64,000 bases of DNA, from contig JANCRA010000115.1 in assembly GCA_024362935.1 (NCBI GenBank), positions 1,385,656 to 1,449,655 on the forward strand, written 5' to 3'. The position numbers and the translations under genes are program-made. The DNA is from Setophaga petechia. Its lineage: Eukaryota; Chordata; Aves; Passeriformes; Parulidae. Of the stretch, positions 33,431 through 46,338 are shown piece by piece (position 1 is the first letter of the stretch; every line of letters begins with the position of its first letter). The notes under the pieces were generated by a model that was not told the DNA's origin, ran no database searches, and worked only from the letters and a program-made list of their open reading frames with translations.

Positions 33431-34802
33431 TGATGTGAACTAAATAAACCTTTAGAATGCCTTAGCCCTTCTTTCCTTCCCACTAAGAGCAAAGGGAAAC
33501 AAAATATGGGATTTTTATTCAGTTTGCCACTTCTTAATCTTTCTTTAGCCCACGTAGAGAGGGGGATGTCTTTTGCTGGGCCATGGGGTCTTTCATGGGA
33601 CACAGTTTTACACAAATCTGAGTTTTTCTAGGTGAAAATGGGATGGAGCAGAGTCTAGGGTCGAGCACATGATCACTCTCAGTGTGGAGTAAATCAGTGT
33701 CAGGGTTTGGAGGTCTCAGCCTCACTCCCAGGCCCCACATCCACCATTGTGGGAATCCAGGGTGGGTCAGGCTGCCCCCTCTGCCTCAGCCTCTCACCAG
33801 GGGATTCTGTCCCTCCTGAAGGTGCCGTGCTCTGGGGCTCCATCACTGATGGTAAATGCTGCCACTTCTCAGGGCAGCTTCATCTGTAACCTGAGTCCCT
33901 GATGGAAACCCCACACCAGGCTACAAGTCCAGAATAAAATCAAGGAAATGCAGCTGTTTCAAAGCCCCGAGTCTCCCATCTCTCAGTCACATTTCCCTGG
34001 GGTGTTTTTGTGCTCCTTTGGATGATGTTGCACTTTTTAATAGGAAAAAAACCAAACCCATTCAAGTTTACATTAAAAACTACCTCCAGACCCAGCATAA
34101 ACCAGAGACCAGACCCCAAATGAGCTGGGCTCTGAAGGGATCAGCTGACATTCAACATCTCTACTAAAATCAAGAATAAAAAAGGATATTAGGCAAACAA
34201 ACCATGCAGGAAACAGCACTTTTGGAGCTGAGACAGAAAGATTCAGCCTTGCCATAACCACTCAGTGTCAAAGGAGTCACAGGAGAAGCCAATTATCCCC
34301 AAAATGGCAGCAGGGGATCTCATCCCTTATAAAAACAAGCAAGGAAATGATTTCCCACGATTGAAACAGATTTTCTTGGGGGAAACCAAAGGAACTGTTC
34401 AGAGTTGCAGTTGTACTGTTCTGGCTGTGCAGCAGAGGAGGATCAGGTGCTCAGGCACAATCTGGAAACTGTTAATTACCCAGCTCTCTGAGCTGTAGAA
34501 AATGAGCACTGTTGAGAAAAGCAAACAAACCAAAAACCATCAAACGCTTTTCCTGCCAGTGGACAAAAATGAGGGCATGTGAAGGGAGAGCACCTGAGAT
34601 TCCAGAGTTCAATCCATGAATCCACAGTAAAATTTGAATTTTACCTCTTCCATTTCAGCTCCAAAAGCTTTTGTCCTGCAGGAATATCCACTCCTCCATC
34701 CCCTCAGGAGGGCTCCAGCTCCAGGGACATAAAGGAAAATTAAGAGGTGTCTTCTCCAGGGTGTTGGCAGAACCATCAGAGCTCAACTCCTGCTGCATCA
34801 TT
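33431..34802. other. Non-repetitive stretch, no gene seen
   Basis: Ordinary sequence. A TGTCAGGGTTTGGAGGTCTC motif at 33,699 could be the edge of an unrecognised LTR. Confidence 0.4.
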
Positions 34803-35047
34803 TGTGCATCATTTTTAATGCCTGGAATTGGGAGCAAAATGGAGATTCCACAGAATCTTCATTCTGTGCATCATTTTTAATGCCTGGAATTGGGAGCAAA
34901 ATGGAGATTCCACAGAATCTTCATTCTGTGCATCATTTTTAATGCCTGGAATTGGGAGCAAAATGGAGATTCCACAGAATCTTCATTCTGTGCATCATTT
35001 TTAATGCCTGGAATTGAAAGCAAAATGAAGATTCCACAGAATCTACA
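34803..35047. repeat. 62-bp tandem repeat, four units
   Basis: TGTGCATCATTTTTAATGCC starts at 34803, 34865, 34927 and 34989, exactly 62 bp apart. The first three units are almost identical; the fourth has GAAAGC and AATGAAG changes. Confidence 0.97.
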
Positions 35048-36608
35048 TTTTATAGACCACCCTGAAGCCATGGGAGAAGTTTTTGGGATATTTTTAAGGG
35101 TATTCCAGTTGTTTCCATTGGCAGTGCCTGGTGTTTTCCTTCAAGAGGAGTCATTGTCCCACGAGGAGCTCAGTTAGAAATTAACCCTTTCTAACCTGAG
35201 CTTTAGTGCCACCCCAAAGCTGTTTGGCATCCCTGAGCAGATGAAGAAATAAACAGAATATCCACTCTGAACTATTCAAATCAAAGCAGAAACAAACCAG
35301 CATTAGGACACAATTTTTAAAATACAAAATGAGTGAGGTTTGGCCAATAACCTGCTGAGTTATTTCCCTTTTTTCTCATTGCAGTGGGAGAAAATGAGGG
35401 GCTGTGTCCAAGGGGAGTTTGACATCACTGACAAGGATGGGAAGGGGGAGCAGGTTCCCATCTGAGGGATGCTGGTCCCTCCTGGGCTCCCTCCCATCTC
35501 CATCCCCACCCTCCCTGCTGTCACCTCCCTCCAGGGTGCTCTCACCACCCTCATTCCTCAAGCTCACAATGAAAAGTGAGACAGCAGGAATTTCATCTCT
35601 TCACACTAACGATGGCATATCCCCACATTAATTTCCTGTTTAATCAATTACAACACTCCTCACAAAAGCAAATATTTTCCCAGGGAAATGCATAAAGCCA
35701 GAAAGATGTCCCCAGACAGTTTGAGCTATACATTTGGCATCTTCAGTTCTTCAATAACTGCTTGGGAAGAATGGAAGTGATGTTTCAATCTTAATTGGAA
35801 AAGAGAAACAAAATGCATATTGTGTGGAGATTTAATAGCAGTTGTGAGGCATCACAGACATCTTGCATTTGCAGGGTGATATTCAAGCTGAAAACAACTT
35901 CTTATTTCAGGGCAAATATATGTTCAGAGCAGTCCTGAAAATCTCCACTCCCCTCTTCACTCTGATTTTTAAGCACAGATCCCTCCTGCTGAATTTTCAG
36001 AGCTAAGGCTAAACCCTCACCCAGCCACAGCACTCATGAGTTAAGGTAGGACCAATTTCAGAATTTACCAGCTGGAGATAATTCTGAGCACGAGAGGGCA
36101 TTGCTGGACACCTCACAATGAGCAGCTGCAGGGCGTTGTTTGGAGTGATGAATTGGGATGTGCTGCCTCATGAATAATGCAGCTCCATCACAAAATGAAA
36201 CAAATCCAAGTCCTTGGGCGTTTCAGTGAACACTTTTGTGCCTTAAAGAGGGAGAAAGGGAAGAGATGGATGAAGAGGAGATTCAGAAACAGCTCCTGGG
36301 CTGCCACTGGTGGCTTTTTAGCCAATTCCTCAGCTGGGCTGATGAAGATCCCCAAAAATTCACTGCAGTAACGACTGACAGCAATTTTACACTCATTTTG
36401 GAGCCATTCAGCTAAACTGTCCATCTCAGGAGTTTTAGCAGCTATTAAACTCTGTTCTCACATATTTCCTGGGTACCTGATGCCATCAGGGAAGATAACA
36501 GTTCCATATATGAAGTTTACAGAACATATCTTGTGTTTAAGGCATCTGAATTCTACCAGAGGAGATGTGGCTGTGAATAGAATAAATAACAGCTCTAAAC
36601 TGTTATTT
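35048..36608. other. Non-repetitive stretch, no gene seen
   Basis: No tandem structure or credible exon. Confidence 0.5.
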
Positions 36609-36619
36609 ATAGATAACAA

Positions 36620-36649
36620 AGATAAATAGATAGATAGATAGATAGATTA

Positions 36650-36692
<43 letters not shown>

Positions 36693-36869
36693 GATTAGAT
36701 AGATAGATAAATAGATGATAGATAGATAGATAGATAGATAAATAGATAGATTGATTAGATAGATAGATTGATTAGATAGATAGATAGCTAAATAGATGGA
36801 TAGATAGATAAATAGATGGATAGATAGATAAATAGATAAATAGATGGATAGATAGATAAATAAATAGAT

Positions 36870-36901
<32 letters not shown>

Positions 36902-36925
36902 AAGATAGATGGATAGATAGATAAA
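36620..36925. repeat. (GATA)n microsatellite, ~306 bp
   Basis: TAGA/GATA tetramers with scattered AATA, GATT and GATG variants. The open minus-strand YLSI-type frame across it is an artefact. Confidence 0.98.
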
Positions 36926-39022
36926 CTGCTTTACCAGGGTCAATTAAAACATTCTCCAGACCTTTATTCAGTGTGATTTCCAAGTGGAAATCCTCTGTAA
37001 AATGTGCACTCCGCATGACCTCAGTAGGGAGATGGCTCAAGAAATGTTTTCTTGCTCAGAGAATTTTGTCAAAGTGCTTTAGGTACCTGAAACACTTCTG
37101 AAATTCCAGCATGAAGAACATTTCGAGCACGTCCTGAAGCCATTTTCAGAAGGCAGGCAGAATGTGAATTTCCTGCTTTCTTCTGAGCTAAAATCCCTCA
37201 AGAGGAGCCCGAGGCTGTGGGAGGTAAAGCACAATGGCTGTGCAATTAGAGAGGTTTCTAATGAAAAGTTCCTCTGCTGTGGTTATTCCAGGCTTGGATC
37301 ATTCCTTTTTTTGCATCCACAGGAAACAGGATCCATTTCAAGCATCACACCCATCATGTTCATTACCCAGCACCAGGAAGAGCTGCAGTCCTTTGAGGGA
37401 TGCCTGCCCTGCTTCCTCCCATTCCCCATTTCCCCCCACCGAGCACTTCTGCATTTCATTTTTATTTATGGTACTTAATATTCAGCCCAGATGATAATTT
37501 CAGGAACTCTCCCTCAATTAATAACATGGAGATTTATGCAGTTCTCTCGTTTGCATACTTAATTTTTCCCCACAGTTTGTCTGCTTTACTATAATTCCTC
37601 TGATGTTTACTTTGTCTTGATAATGTTGCAAGGTTAAAAAGGAACTATCACTTGAACATTCATTATTAATTTCTCCTAAGTAACTCCAATTAATTTCCTG
37701 AATAGATTGGTGCTTTATGACATTTGTTATTGATTGTTTGGAAGCAAACTTCCAATTACCAACAGAATTTTCCTAGGTGGAAACTTGGAATATTCTTCTG
37801 CTAAGCACAGCAGGCTTAAAGGGGCAGAAGCTCTTTTAGAGCCACAGCTGTAGCACAAATGATGAAACAGCCCCAAAATCCTTGGTTTTTTCAGCTGCAT
37901 TTCAATTGACAGGCACAAATATAGATTAAGACAGATTCCTTTTGGCAAAGACAAACAAATCCTACAGGTGTAGATTCATCAACACAGTGGGATCTGGATT
38001 ACAGCAATTCTGTGGCAGAAACGACAGAAAAAAACAACAAAAAAAAATCAGGTAAACAAAAGACAGACACAAAACCTAAAGAACCAAAGTGATTTTTGTC
38101 CAATGAGTCAAGGGAGAAAAAAACCCAAGAATATTGCCAAAGAATTGAAGATTTTTAATTTCAGCACCAGTATTTTCCTTCTCTTCCTCACAATACCCAA
38201 GTGCTGGCAGGCAAAAGGGAGGCCACTGTGGATTATTTGTGGTTTTTATTCACCCTCCTGTTTGAATGCTTGGTAAAAAATTAAGCTCTGAGCTCCAAAA
38301 ACAACAAAAATCTAAATCAAGGACATAAACACACCAAGCTCCTGCTGAGTTCACATCTAGGGCAAAGCAAGGTCAAATCAGGTGTTTTTTATAGTCCCAG
38401 ATGAGAACCATTCTGAAATAATTTCCATTAAATCCTGCCCCTCAGAGGGAGTCTGAGCATCTCTGCCCACTCCATTTTCCCATGGAAAATGGGGAATTGA
38501 TATGGGAAATAAAGATCCCAAAGCCCTTCAGAGCTCTTAATGCAGGCAACACAAAACCTCTTAGTAAAAACATCATTATTTGTGTTTGTGTGTGTCTCCT
38601 CTGCTTCATCATTGCTAGAAAACAAGGAGTGAAATGAAATAAAGTTGTTTTTCTCAGTCAAAAGCTAAAACACCAAGGTTCTCCTCAGCCCCCTTTGCTT
38701 TCCTGCCCCTTGTGCTGCTCGAACCTGGCTAAATGAAATCATCATTTACCCAGGGAGCTCCGTGGTTGGCACTGCCAGGAAAGAAAGGAAATGCAAAAGG
38801 GAAAGGAGATGCGAGTGTGGGAACCTGCTCAATCCAACTGAAAAATAACTCATTTAGCAGAAATTGTTGGGAGAAGTAAATGCTGTCAGAGGCAGGAGTC
38901 AAACAGTAAATAAGGCTCACCCAGTTTCAATGTGGAGCTGCTTAAAACCATTCCTGACTGTAATGTGCAGTTTGAGCACTCAGGAAAATTGCCAGGAGGT
39001 GTCAAAACAGCCAAAAGGAGCC
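36926..39022. other. Non-repetitive stretch, no gene seen
   Basis: AT-leaning sequence without a credible exon. The segment 37,480-37,735 is AT-rich, non-repetitive and could be a conserved non-coding element; this is only a guess from its texture. Confidence 0.45.
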
Positions 39023-40530
39023 GGAAAATAAAATTGCAAGGAAATAAATCCCCCTCAGCCCTGCCAAACATCTCAGGTTCACCAACTACCACAAAGCTGT
39101 GCTTTATTGAGGGCAAAGATGTTTTCCAGCCATATGTGGCCAGAGGATGATGATTTTTCCTTTTTCATGCATAAATTGCTTTCTTCTGTACCCCTTAACC
39201 CAAAATCCCAGCCTCAGTTATGTGATATTTGGCATCTTGGTACCTTTGCACTTAATTATCCTTCAGAACATCACAAAGGATAAAGATAGGTGTGTTTGGG
39301 AGTTTTTTAATTGTTATTTGTCTAGATATAAACACACATAGCCCCTCAGATATTCTTATTTCTCATCCCTTCATTGGAAAAGATGAACACTGCAGACAGC
39401 ATCAAAAATTCACTGGGAAAGTCTCAGCCAGAGAACTGAACTAAAGTCTGGTGGTTTCCAACTCCTCCTTCCCAATTATTCCCTCCTTTCCCTTTCCTTA
39501 CTCCCCAGAGCAGGTGCACAAACCCACCCTGGTTATTTCTCTTCAGTATCCAGCACTAATTAATATTTTAATATTAATTAAATATGATTTAATTATAGTT
39601 ACATTATATATAATAGAATATAATATAACACAATATAACACAATATAATATAATAGATATAATATAACACAATATAACATAATATAATATAATATAATAT
39701 AATATAATATAATATAATATAATATAATATAATATAATATAATATAATATATATAATTTTTACATAATATATATGGAAAATAAAATTGCATGGAAATAAA
39801 TCCCCCTCAGCCCTGCCAAACATCTCAGGTTCACCAACTACCACAAAGCTGTGCTTTATTGAGGGCAAAGATGTTTTCCAGCCATATGTGGCCAGAGGAT
39901 GATGATTTTTCCTTTTTCATACATAAATTGCCTTTTTCTGTACCCCTTAACCCAAAATCCCAGCCTCAATTATGTGATATTTGGCATCTTGGAACCTTTG
40001 CACTTAATTATCCTTCAGAACATCACAAAGGATAAAGATAGGTGTGTTTGGGAGTTTTTTAATTGTTATTTGTCTAGATATAAACACACATAGCCCCTCA
40101 GATATTCTTATTTCTCATCCCTTCATTGGAAAAGATGAACACTGCAGACAGCATCAAAAATTCACTGGGAAAGTCTCAGCCAGAGAACTGAACTAAAGTC
40201 TGGTGGTTTCCAGCTCCTCCTTCCCAATTATTCCCTCCTTTCCCTTTCCTTACTCCCCAGAACAGGTGCACAAACCCACCCTGGTTATTTCCCTTCAGTA
40301 TCCAGCACTAATTAATATTTTAATATTAATTAAAAATGATTTAATTAGAGTTACATTATATATAATATAATATAACACAATATAACACAATATAACACAA
40401 TATAACACAATATAACACAATATAATATAATATAATATAATATAATATAATATAATATAATATAATATAATATAATATAATATAATATAATATAATATGA
40501 TATAATATAATATATATAATTTTTACATAA
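39023..40530. repeat. 752-bp tandem duplication, two copies
   Basis: GGAAAATAAAATTGCA begins both copies (39023 and 39775). Landmarks such as CCCCTCAGCCCTGCC (39051 and 39803) keep the 752-bp offset. The copies differ by a handful of substitutions over about 570 bp of non-repetitive sequence, then run into AATAT arrays of different internal pattern. Confidence 0.96.
39602..39772. repeat. (AATAT)n / (ATAACACAAT)n array, first copy
   Basis: It ends the first 752-bp copy, mixing ATATAACACA units with AATAT units. Confidence 0.95.
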
Positions 40531-40856
40531 TATACATTTATGTAATATATATTTTTATATATTTATTTTATATAATTATAAATTATATATATAATATATA
40601 TATAATTATATATATTATATATATAATTATAAATGATATATATTTATTTATTTTATATAATTATAATATAATTATAATATAATTATAAATTATAATATAA
40701 TTATAATATAATTATAAATTATATATATTTTATATAATTATAAATTATATATATTATAATCTATAATAAATATAAATTATATAATTTATATATATTATAG
40801 ATTATATTATATTAAATTGTATTTTATATAATATATTTAAATTTAATTAACATATT
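40360..40856. repeat. AATAT array and long AT-rich palindromic tract
   Basis: The second duplication copy ends in AACACAATAT then AATAT repeats (to ~40,535). Beyond that come about 320 bp of almost pure A/T with many self-complementary TATATAATTATA segments, able to form cruciforms. Confidence 0.93.
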
Positions 40857-41461
40857 TCACAGCCAACCTTCTCTCCAAAGCACTGTTTCCATTGCAGGTG
40901 GGGTTACAAAGGCAGCACCATCAACACTGAGCTGTCAAATTGCATTTTCATGCCCCAGCACTGCCTGAACTCTCCTGAGCTCAGCCTCATCCCACATCCC
41001 TGCCTTGAGTGGGGGACTCTAAAAGCTTTTCTTCTTCCAGAAAGTTCTGATGGTCAGAGAGGACAATAATCTAAATGACAATAATCTGCATTTCAATAAT
41101 CTGCATAACAATAATCTGCATCCTCTGTTGCCTACCCTGCTCTCTGCTCAGGATTGCAGCTCTTGCATTCAGCAGAAACTTTTTTTTTTCCTGGCTGTAA
41201 CCCAACCTTAACACAAAAAACACCTTCACAGCTGTGACCACACCAGATATGGCCATAAATAGACACCAGAAACTGCTCAAAATTTGTGTTCCCTAGAGGT
41301 CAGAGCAGCCCTGCCGTGGAGATGAGCACAGGGGACACCTGTGGTCCCCAGCACAGCAAGAGCCACCTGAGGGGACAAAGAGCACAGACCCCCTCCCCAG
41401 CTCAGCCACCACCTCCTGCCCAGCCCACCAGGGCTGTGATGCCATTTTTACCTCTGGATTG
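40857..41461. other. Non-repetitive stretch, no gene seen
   Basis: Contains a short ACAATAATCTGCAT repeat (three times near 41,075-41,120). No credible exon. Confidence 0.5.
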
Positions 41462-41852
41462 TGTGCAGACATTCTTTGTGAAAAATCCTTTCTGTAGGAT
41501 TTGTCCTGCTGGAGCTGAGCTGCTCAGTGACAAATGGAAACAATTATTATCTGCTGCTGTGGAATGCAACAGGTCCACCCGTGGTTGGTCCCTGTGGATG
41601 TTTGGATTTACTGAGCACTCACGGTGGAGCTGCTGTTGCTCTCTGTGAGACACAGACCTTGGTTATTCATTCTTTCCATCTCCTTCTTAGCATGGCCAGC
41701 TTCAGAAGAAGCTCCTTTTTCTTTTCTATCTCTATGTAGTAGAGTTATCATGCTATATATATATCATAATATAATAAATCAAACCTTCTGATCATGGAAT
41801 CAAGATCCTGTCTCTTCCATCCTCTAAAAAACCCCTGTGACCACCGACAACA
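41462..41852 (+). mobile_element. Solo LTR (copy E) with perfect 6-bp TSD
   Basis: A 391-bp member of the A/D family bounded by GGATTG at 41456-41461 and 41853-41858. It has GTGAAAAATCCTTTCTGTAG near the start, CTGCTGCTGTGGAATGCAAC, and ATAATAAATCAAACCTTCTG near the end. It is more diverged than A, D and H, with a deletion of the CAATCACAG region. Confidence 0.85.
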
Positions 41853-42705
41853 GGATTGGGAATCCTCCTCTGGAATCCTGCCTCACAATTGAAGTTAGGT
41901 GATGCTATCACGTATTATTTTAAATTTCCACTTAAAATGAGTTCTCAGGGCTGCTGCTGAGCTGTAGACACAGGCTACAAGGGAACAAGTGCAAAGCAGC
42001 TGTCACAAAACTTCTGGAGGCTCAACAGCTGTGCTTGGAAAAGCCCCCCAAGGGCATGAGAAGAATTGCTTTCATCTGTTCCTCCTGTGCCACCACTCTC
42101 TCCTCGTCCCACATTGTGCTAATGGCATCCAAAGCAGGAGTGGGATTAAATATTAAATATTAATTCACCCTCTGTGTGTCAGTTTGCTCCAGATAAAGCT
42201 GGTGGATGTGGCCAGTGAACATCAAAAGCAGTTTCAGGAGTCCAGAGGAACAAGCTGCTGGCAGCACCCTCCCCTTTCACTGCAGCACTCAGGATTCCCT
42301 GCTTTGCAAACTCTGAAATTTGGAATATTCTCTGGTTTTTCAGAGCTGAAATTCCAGCTTCTCAAGTTAGAAAAGCTGATGAGGGTTTCCCCAGGAGGTC
42401 AGGGTGGCCCCTGAGGGTCAGAGCACTGCCCTGCAGAGCAGGATAATCCCTGTTTTATCCCCCTTGGACAATGCTGCTCGTGGTGCCTGCCCCTGCCCAG
42501 CTCTGGTAATAAATCACAGGGTGAGCAGAGTTCTGAATTCCCTGCAGGAAGGGGAGGGAGCCTGCTCTGGAATGAGGATTGTGGGAACCCTGGGCACAGG
42601 GAATATTTCTGTCTGCTCTGAGGGGTTCTGACCCCACAGAAACACTTTGACCCTCACCCATGGAGAGGGCTCCAAGGCTTCGAGGTAAATTAGAATTTAC
42701 CAAAG
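41853..42705. other. Non-repetitive stretch, no gene seen
   Basis: No credible exon or repeat. Confidence 0.5.
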
Positions 42706-43565
42706 TGTGAAACAGATAATAGAGAGTAGTGTAGGATGTCACTTGGGTGAGAAATTTAGGTTTGGAGATTTTTAGTGTGGTGTAGATAGAAATTTAGTTT
42801 TGGGGATTTTTAGTATGTGTAGATAGGAAACAAGATGGAGAGATTTGGGTGTAGTCCCTGCCTCCTCCTCCTCCTTCTTCCTCTAATTCTTCTTCTTCCT
42901 CTAATTCTTCTTCCTCTAATTCATCATCTTCTTCTTCTTCTTTTTCTTCTTCCTCATCTTCTTCTTCTTCTTCTTCTTCATCCTCTAATTCTTCTTCCTC
43001 TAATTCTTCTTCTTCTTCCTCTAATTCTTCTTCCTCTAATTCTTCTTCTAATGCTTCTTCTTCTTCTCCTTCTTCTTCCTCTTCTCCTTCTCCTTTCTCT
43101 TGCTCTTCTTCTTCTTCTCCTTCTTCTTCTTCTTCTTTTTCTTCTTCCTCCTCTAATTCTTCTTCTTCATCCTCTAATTCTTCTTCCTCTAATTCTTCTT
43201 CTTCTTCCTCTAATTCTTCTTCTAATACTTCTTCTCCTTCTTCTTCTTCTTTTTCTCCTCCTTCTCCTCCTCCTCCTCCATCATTTTCTGCAGTGTTGGT
43301 GGCACAGGGTGATTGGTCAGTGCAGAGGTTTTGTGGACAGTCAAGGGATGAGTTATTGGCAGATAAGTGGAAATAATGTACATTTTAGGAGTTAATTGGA
43401 TAAAATAACTTTAAAAGACCTTGAAACTATACATTTTGGGGCCATTTTGTGGTGCTTTCCTGCACACTGAGCCTGGTGTGGACAGCCTGCAAAACTTTGG
43501 ATAAGATAACAATAAACAAGAAGCTGAAGACTGAATAAGTCCCTTGTGTCTCATTTTCCTGGCAC
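42706..43565 (+). mobile_element. LTR-like element (family K, copy 3) carrying a TTC expansion
   Basis: It shares with copies K1/K2 the order AAATTTAG...GGGGATTTTTAG, CAAGATGGAGAGATTTGGGTG, a CTCCTTCTTC tract, TTTCTGCAGTGTTGGTGGCAC, a GATTGGT, and AATAAACAAGAAGC near the end. The central 20-bp CTTCTTCTTC tract of K1/K2 is here a ~434-bp pyrimidine block. Edges are approximate and no TSD was identified. Confidence 0.55.
42855..43288. repeat. Polypyrimidine (TTC/CTTCCTCTAATT) expansion
   Basis: Runs of CTTCTTCTTC alternate with CTTCCTCTAATTCTTCTTCC blocks. A larger segment, CTTCATCCTCTAATTCTTCT, recurs near 42,977 and 43,165. The plus strand is almost pure pyrimidine except the AA of TAATT. 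The plus-strand leucine-rich frame across it is an artefact. Confidence 0.95.
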
Positions 43566-44570
43566 AGAACTGCCCCAGGAGGGTTCCCCCCAGTTTGGGG
43601 AGCCCCAGAAGGGCCCAGCATGGAACAAACATTGACAGAGGCTGGCAGAGCTCAGCACAGCTCTCCTGAACAGATGGAGCCCCTTTTCCATCCCCCAGCC
43701 CAGGACAGAGCTCTGCACACACCTGCCACAGCAGGGGAATTTTCATCAAAAAATCTGAATTTTCATCTGCAAAACAGCAGCAGAAACAGCGACTCTGCTC
43801 CCAGAGCAGCCACACAGGAGCCTTTGCTTCAGAATTCCCTGTTCCTACTGCCAAGAAACTTCCAACCCACAAGAAATGAGCCCAAATCTCCCAAAACCTC
43901 ACCCAAACTTTGTCCAACCTGTTGCTGCCGTGTCTGACAGCATTTCTGCTTTGCAGGTTTTACAGATTTTATGTGCAGCTCTGTTCTCAGAAATCCCATT
44001 TAATTAAACAGCTGCCAGGTATTTAAATCCAGTGGAAGTTCTGGTTTGCCAGGGGGTTCATTTTTATAGGGAACTGCTATGATTGAAGTCAGAAATTCTG
44101 CTCAACTGCACTGAGAGAATCTCTATCCCAAATTCTGGGCATTTTAGGCTGGCAGAAGATAGAACCCTCTGCAAAAAATTGTCCCTCTCCCAAAATTTAA
44201 CAATGTTTTTACTCCACCACCTAGAATTTAAAGCTATTTCTTTATTAATATTCAGCCCAAAAAGCCTTAAAAATAAACTGCATATAAGCTTCACACATTG
44301 TAAACAAGTTTTACACCCCCAAAATACTGAGCACAAGCTACTCTGCATTTTATTTCACAAGGAAATCAACCAAAATACGACCTCTCCACACTGCTGAGAG
44401 CTGCTCCCATAAAAATCTTGGAATATATTCCAACCCCTTCTTAATGAGCCTCCCAGCAGCAGCACAGGGATTGAATTTGGGAGGGCAGGAGGCAGGTTCC
44501 ACACTCAGGAGATGGAGCACAGGGATAAATGGGATTTATCAGCTCCAAGGCAGGTGCCAGCAGTGCTGCA
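43566..44570. other. Non-repetitive stretch, no gene seen
   Basis: No credible exon found. Confidence 0.5.
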
Positions 44571-46338
44571 GGGAGGTCTCAGGATGGAATTTTCAGGATG
44601 GAATTTTCGGGATAACAGGCAGAGTACAGGATTGAATTTCCAGGATGGAATTTTCAGGATGTCAGACAGGTTCAGGATGGAATTTTCAGGATGGAATTTT
44701 CAGGATGGAATTTTCAGGATGGCAGGCAGGGTTTCAAGATGGAATTTTCAAGATGGAATTTTCAGGATAAAAGGCAGGTCCAGGATGGAATTTCCAGGAT
44801 GGCATTTTCAGGATGGAATTTTCAGGATGGAGTTTCCAGGATAACAGGCAGAGTACAGGATGGAATTTTCAGGATGGCAGGCAGGTTCAGGATGGAATTT
44901 TCAGAATGGAATTTTCAGGATGGAATTTTCAAGACACAAGCAGGTTCAGGATGGAATTTCCAGGATGGAATTTTCAGGATGGAATTTTTAGGATAACAGG
45001 CAGCAGATCTCAGGATGGAATTTTCAGGATGGCAGGCAGGGTTTCAAGATGGAATTTTCAGGATGGAATTTTCAGAGTAACAGGCAGATCTCAGGATGGA
45101 ATTTTCAAGATGGAATTTCCAGTATGGCAGGCAGATCTCAGGATGGAATTTTCAGGATGGCAGGCAGGGTTCCAAGATGGAATTTTCAAGATGGAATTTT
45201 CAGAGTAACAGGCAGATCTCAGGATGGAATTTCCAGGATGGCATTTTCAGGATGGCATTTTCAGGATGGAGTTTCCAGGATGGCATTTTCAGGATGGCAT
45301 TTTCGGGATAACAGGCAGAGTATAGGATTGAATTTTCAGGATGGAATTTTCAGGATGTCAGACAGGTTCAGGATGGAATTTCCAGGATGGAATTTTCAGG
45401 ATGGAATTTTCAGGATAACAGGCAGGTCCAGGATGGAATTTCCAGGATGGCATTTTCAGGATGGCATTTTCAGGATGGAGTTTCCAGGATAACAGGCAGA
45501 GTACAGGATGGAATTTTCAGAATGGAATTTTCAGGATGGAATTTTCAGGACACAAACAGGTTCAGGATGGAATTTCCAGGATGGAATTTTTAGGATAACA
45601 GGCAGATCTCAGGATGGAATTTCCAGTATGGCAGGCAGATCTCAGGATGGAATTTTCAGGATGGCAGGCAGGGTTTCAAGATGGAATTTTCAGGATGGAA
45701 TTTTCAGAGTAACAGGCAGATCTCAGGATGGAATTTCCAGGATGGAATTTTCAGGATGTCAGACAGGTTCAGGATGGAATTTTCAGGATGGAATTTTCAG
45801 GACTCAAGCAGGTTCAGGATGGAATTTTCAGGATGAAATTTCCTGGATGGAATTTTCAGCATGGCAGGCAGGGTTCAGGATAGAATTTCCAGGATGAAAT
45901 TTTCAGGATAACAGGCAGATCTCAGGATGGAACTTCCAGGGTAGCAGGTAGATCTCAGGATGGAATTTCCAGGATGGAATTTTCAGGATAACAGGCAGGT
46001 CTCAGGATGGAATTTCCAAGATGGAATTTTCAGAATGAAATTTTCAGAATGGCAGGCAGGGTTTCAGGATGGAATTTCCAGGATGAAATTTTCAGGATAA
46101 CAGGCAGATCTCAGGATGGAACTTCCAAGGTAGCAGGTAGATCTCAGGATGGAATTTCCAGGATGGAATTTTCAGGATAAGAGGCAGGTCTCAGGATGGA
46201 ATTTCCAGGATAAGAGGCAGGTCTCAGGATGGAATTTCCAGGATGGAATTTTCAGGATAAGAGGCAGGTCTCAGGATGGAATTTCCAGGATAACAGCAGG
46301 TCTCAGGATGGAATTTCCAGGAGCAGGTCTCAGGATGG
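44571..46338. repeat. 14/15-bp minisatellite, ~1.77 kb
   Basis: The basic unit is CAGGATGGAATTTT or CAGGATGGAATTTCC, interspersed with GATAACAGGCAG, GATGGCAGGCAGGG and GGTCTCAGG spacers. Larger blocks recur: GGCAGGCAGGGTTTCAAG at 45031 and 45663 (632 bp), and the GATGTCAGACAGGTTCAG block near 44,658, 45,354 and 45,755. Long open plus-strand frames are a by-product. Confidence 0.95.

Noticed and set aside
34803..35047. Regular repeats that might suggest a CRISPR array
   Set aside because: Units are contiguous 62-bp tandem copies with no unique spacers, in a vertebrate genome.
42835..43395. Leucine-rich 186-codon frame resembling a membrane protein
   Set aside because: Direct translation of the CTT/TTC pyrimidine expansion.
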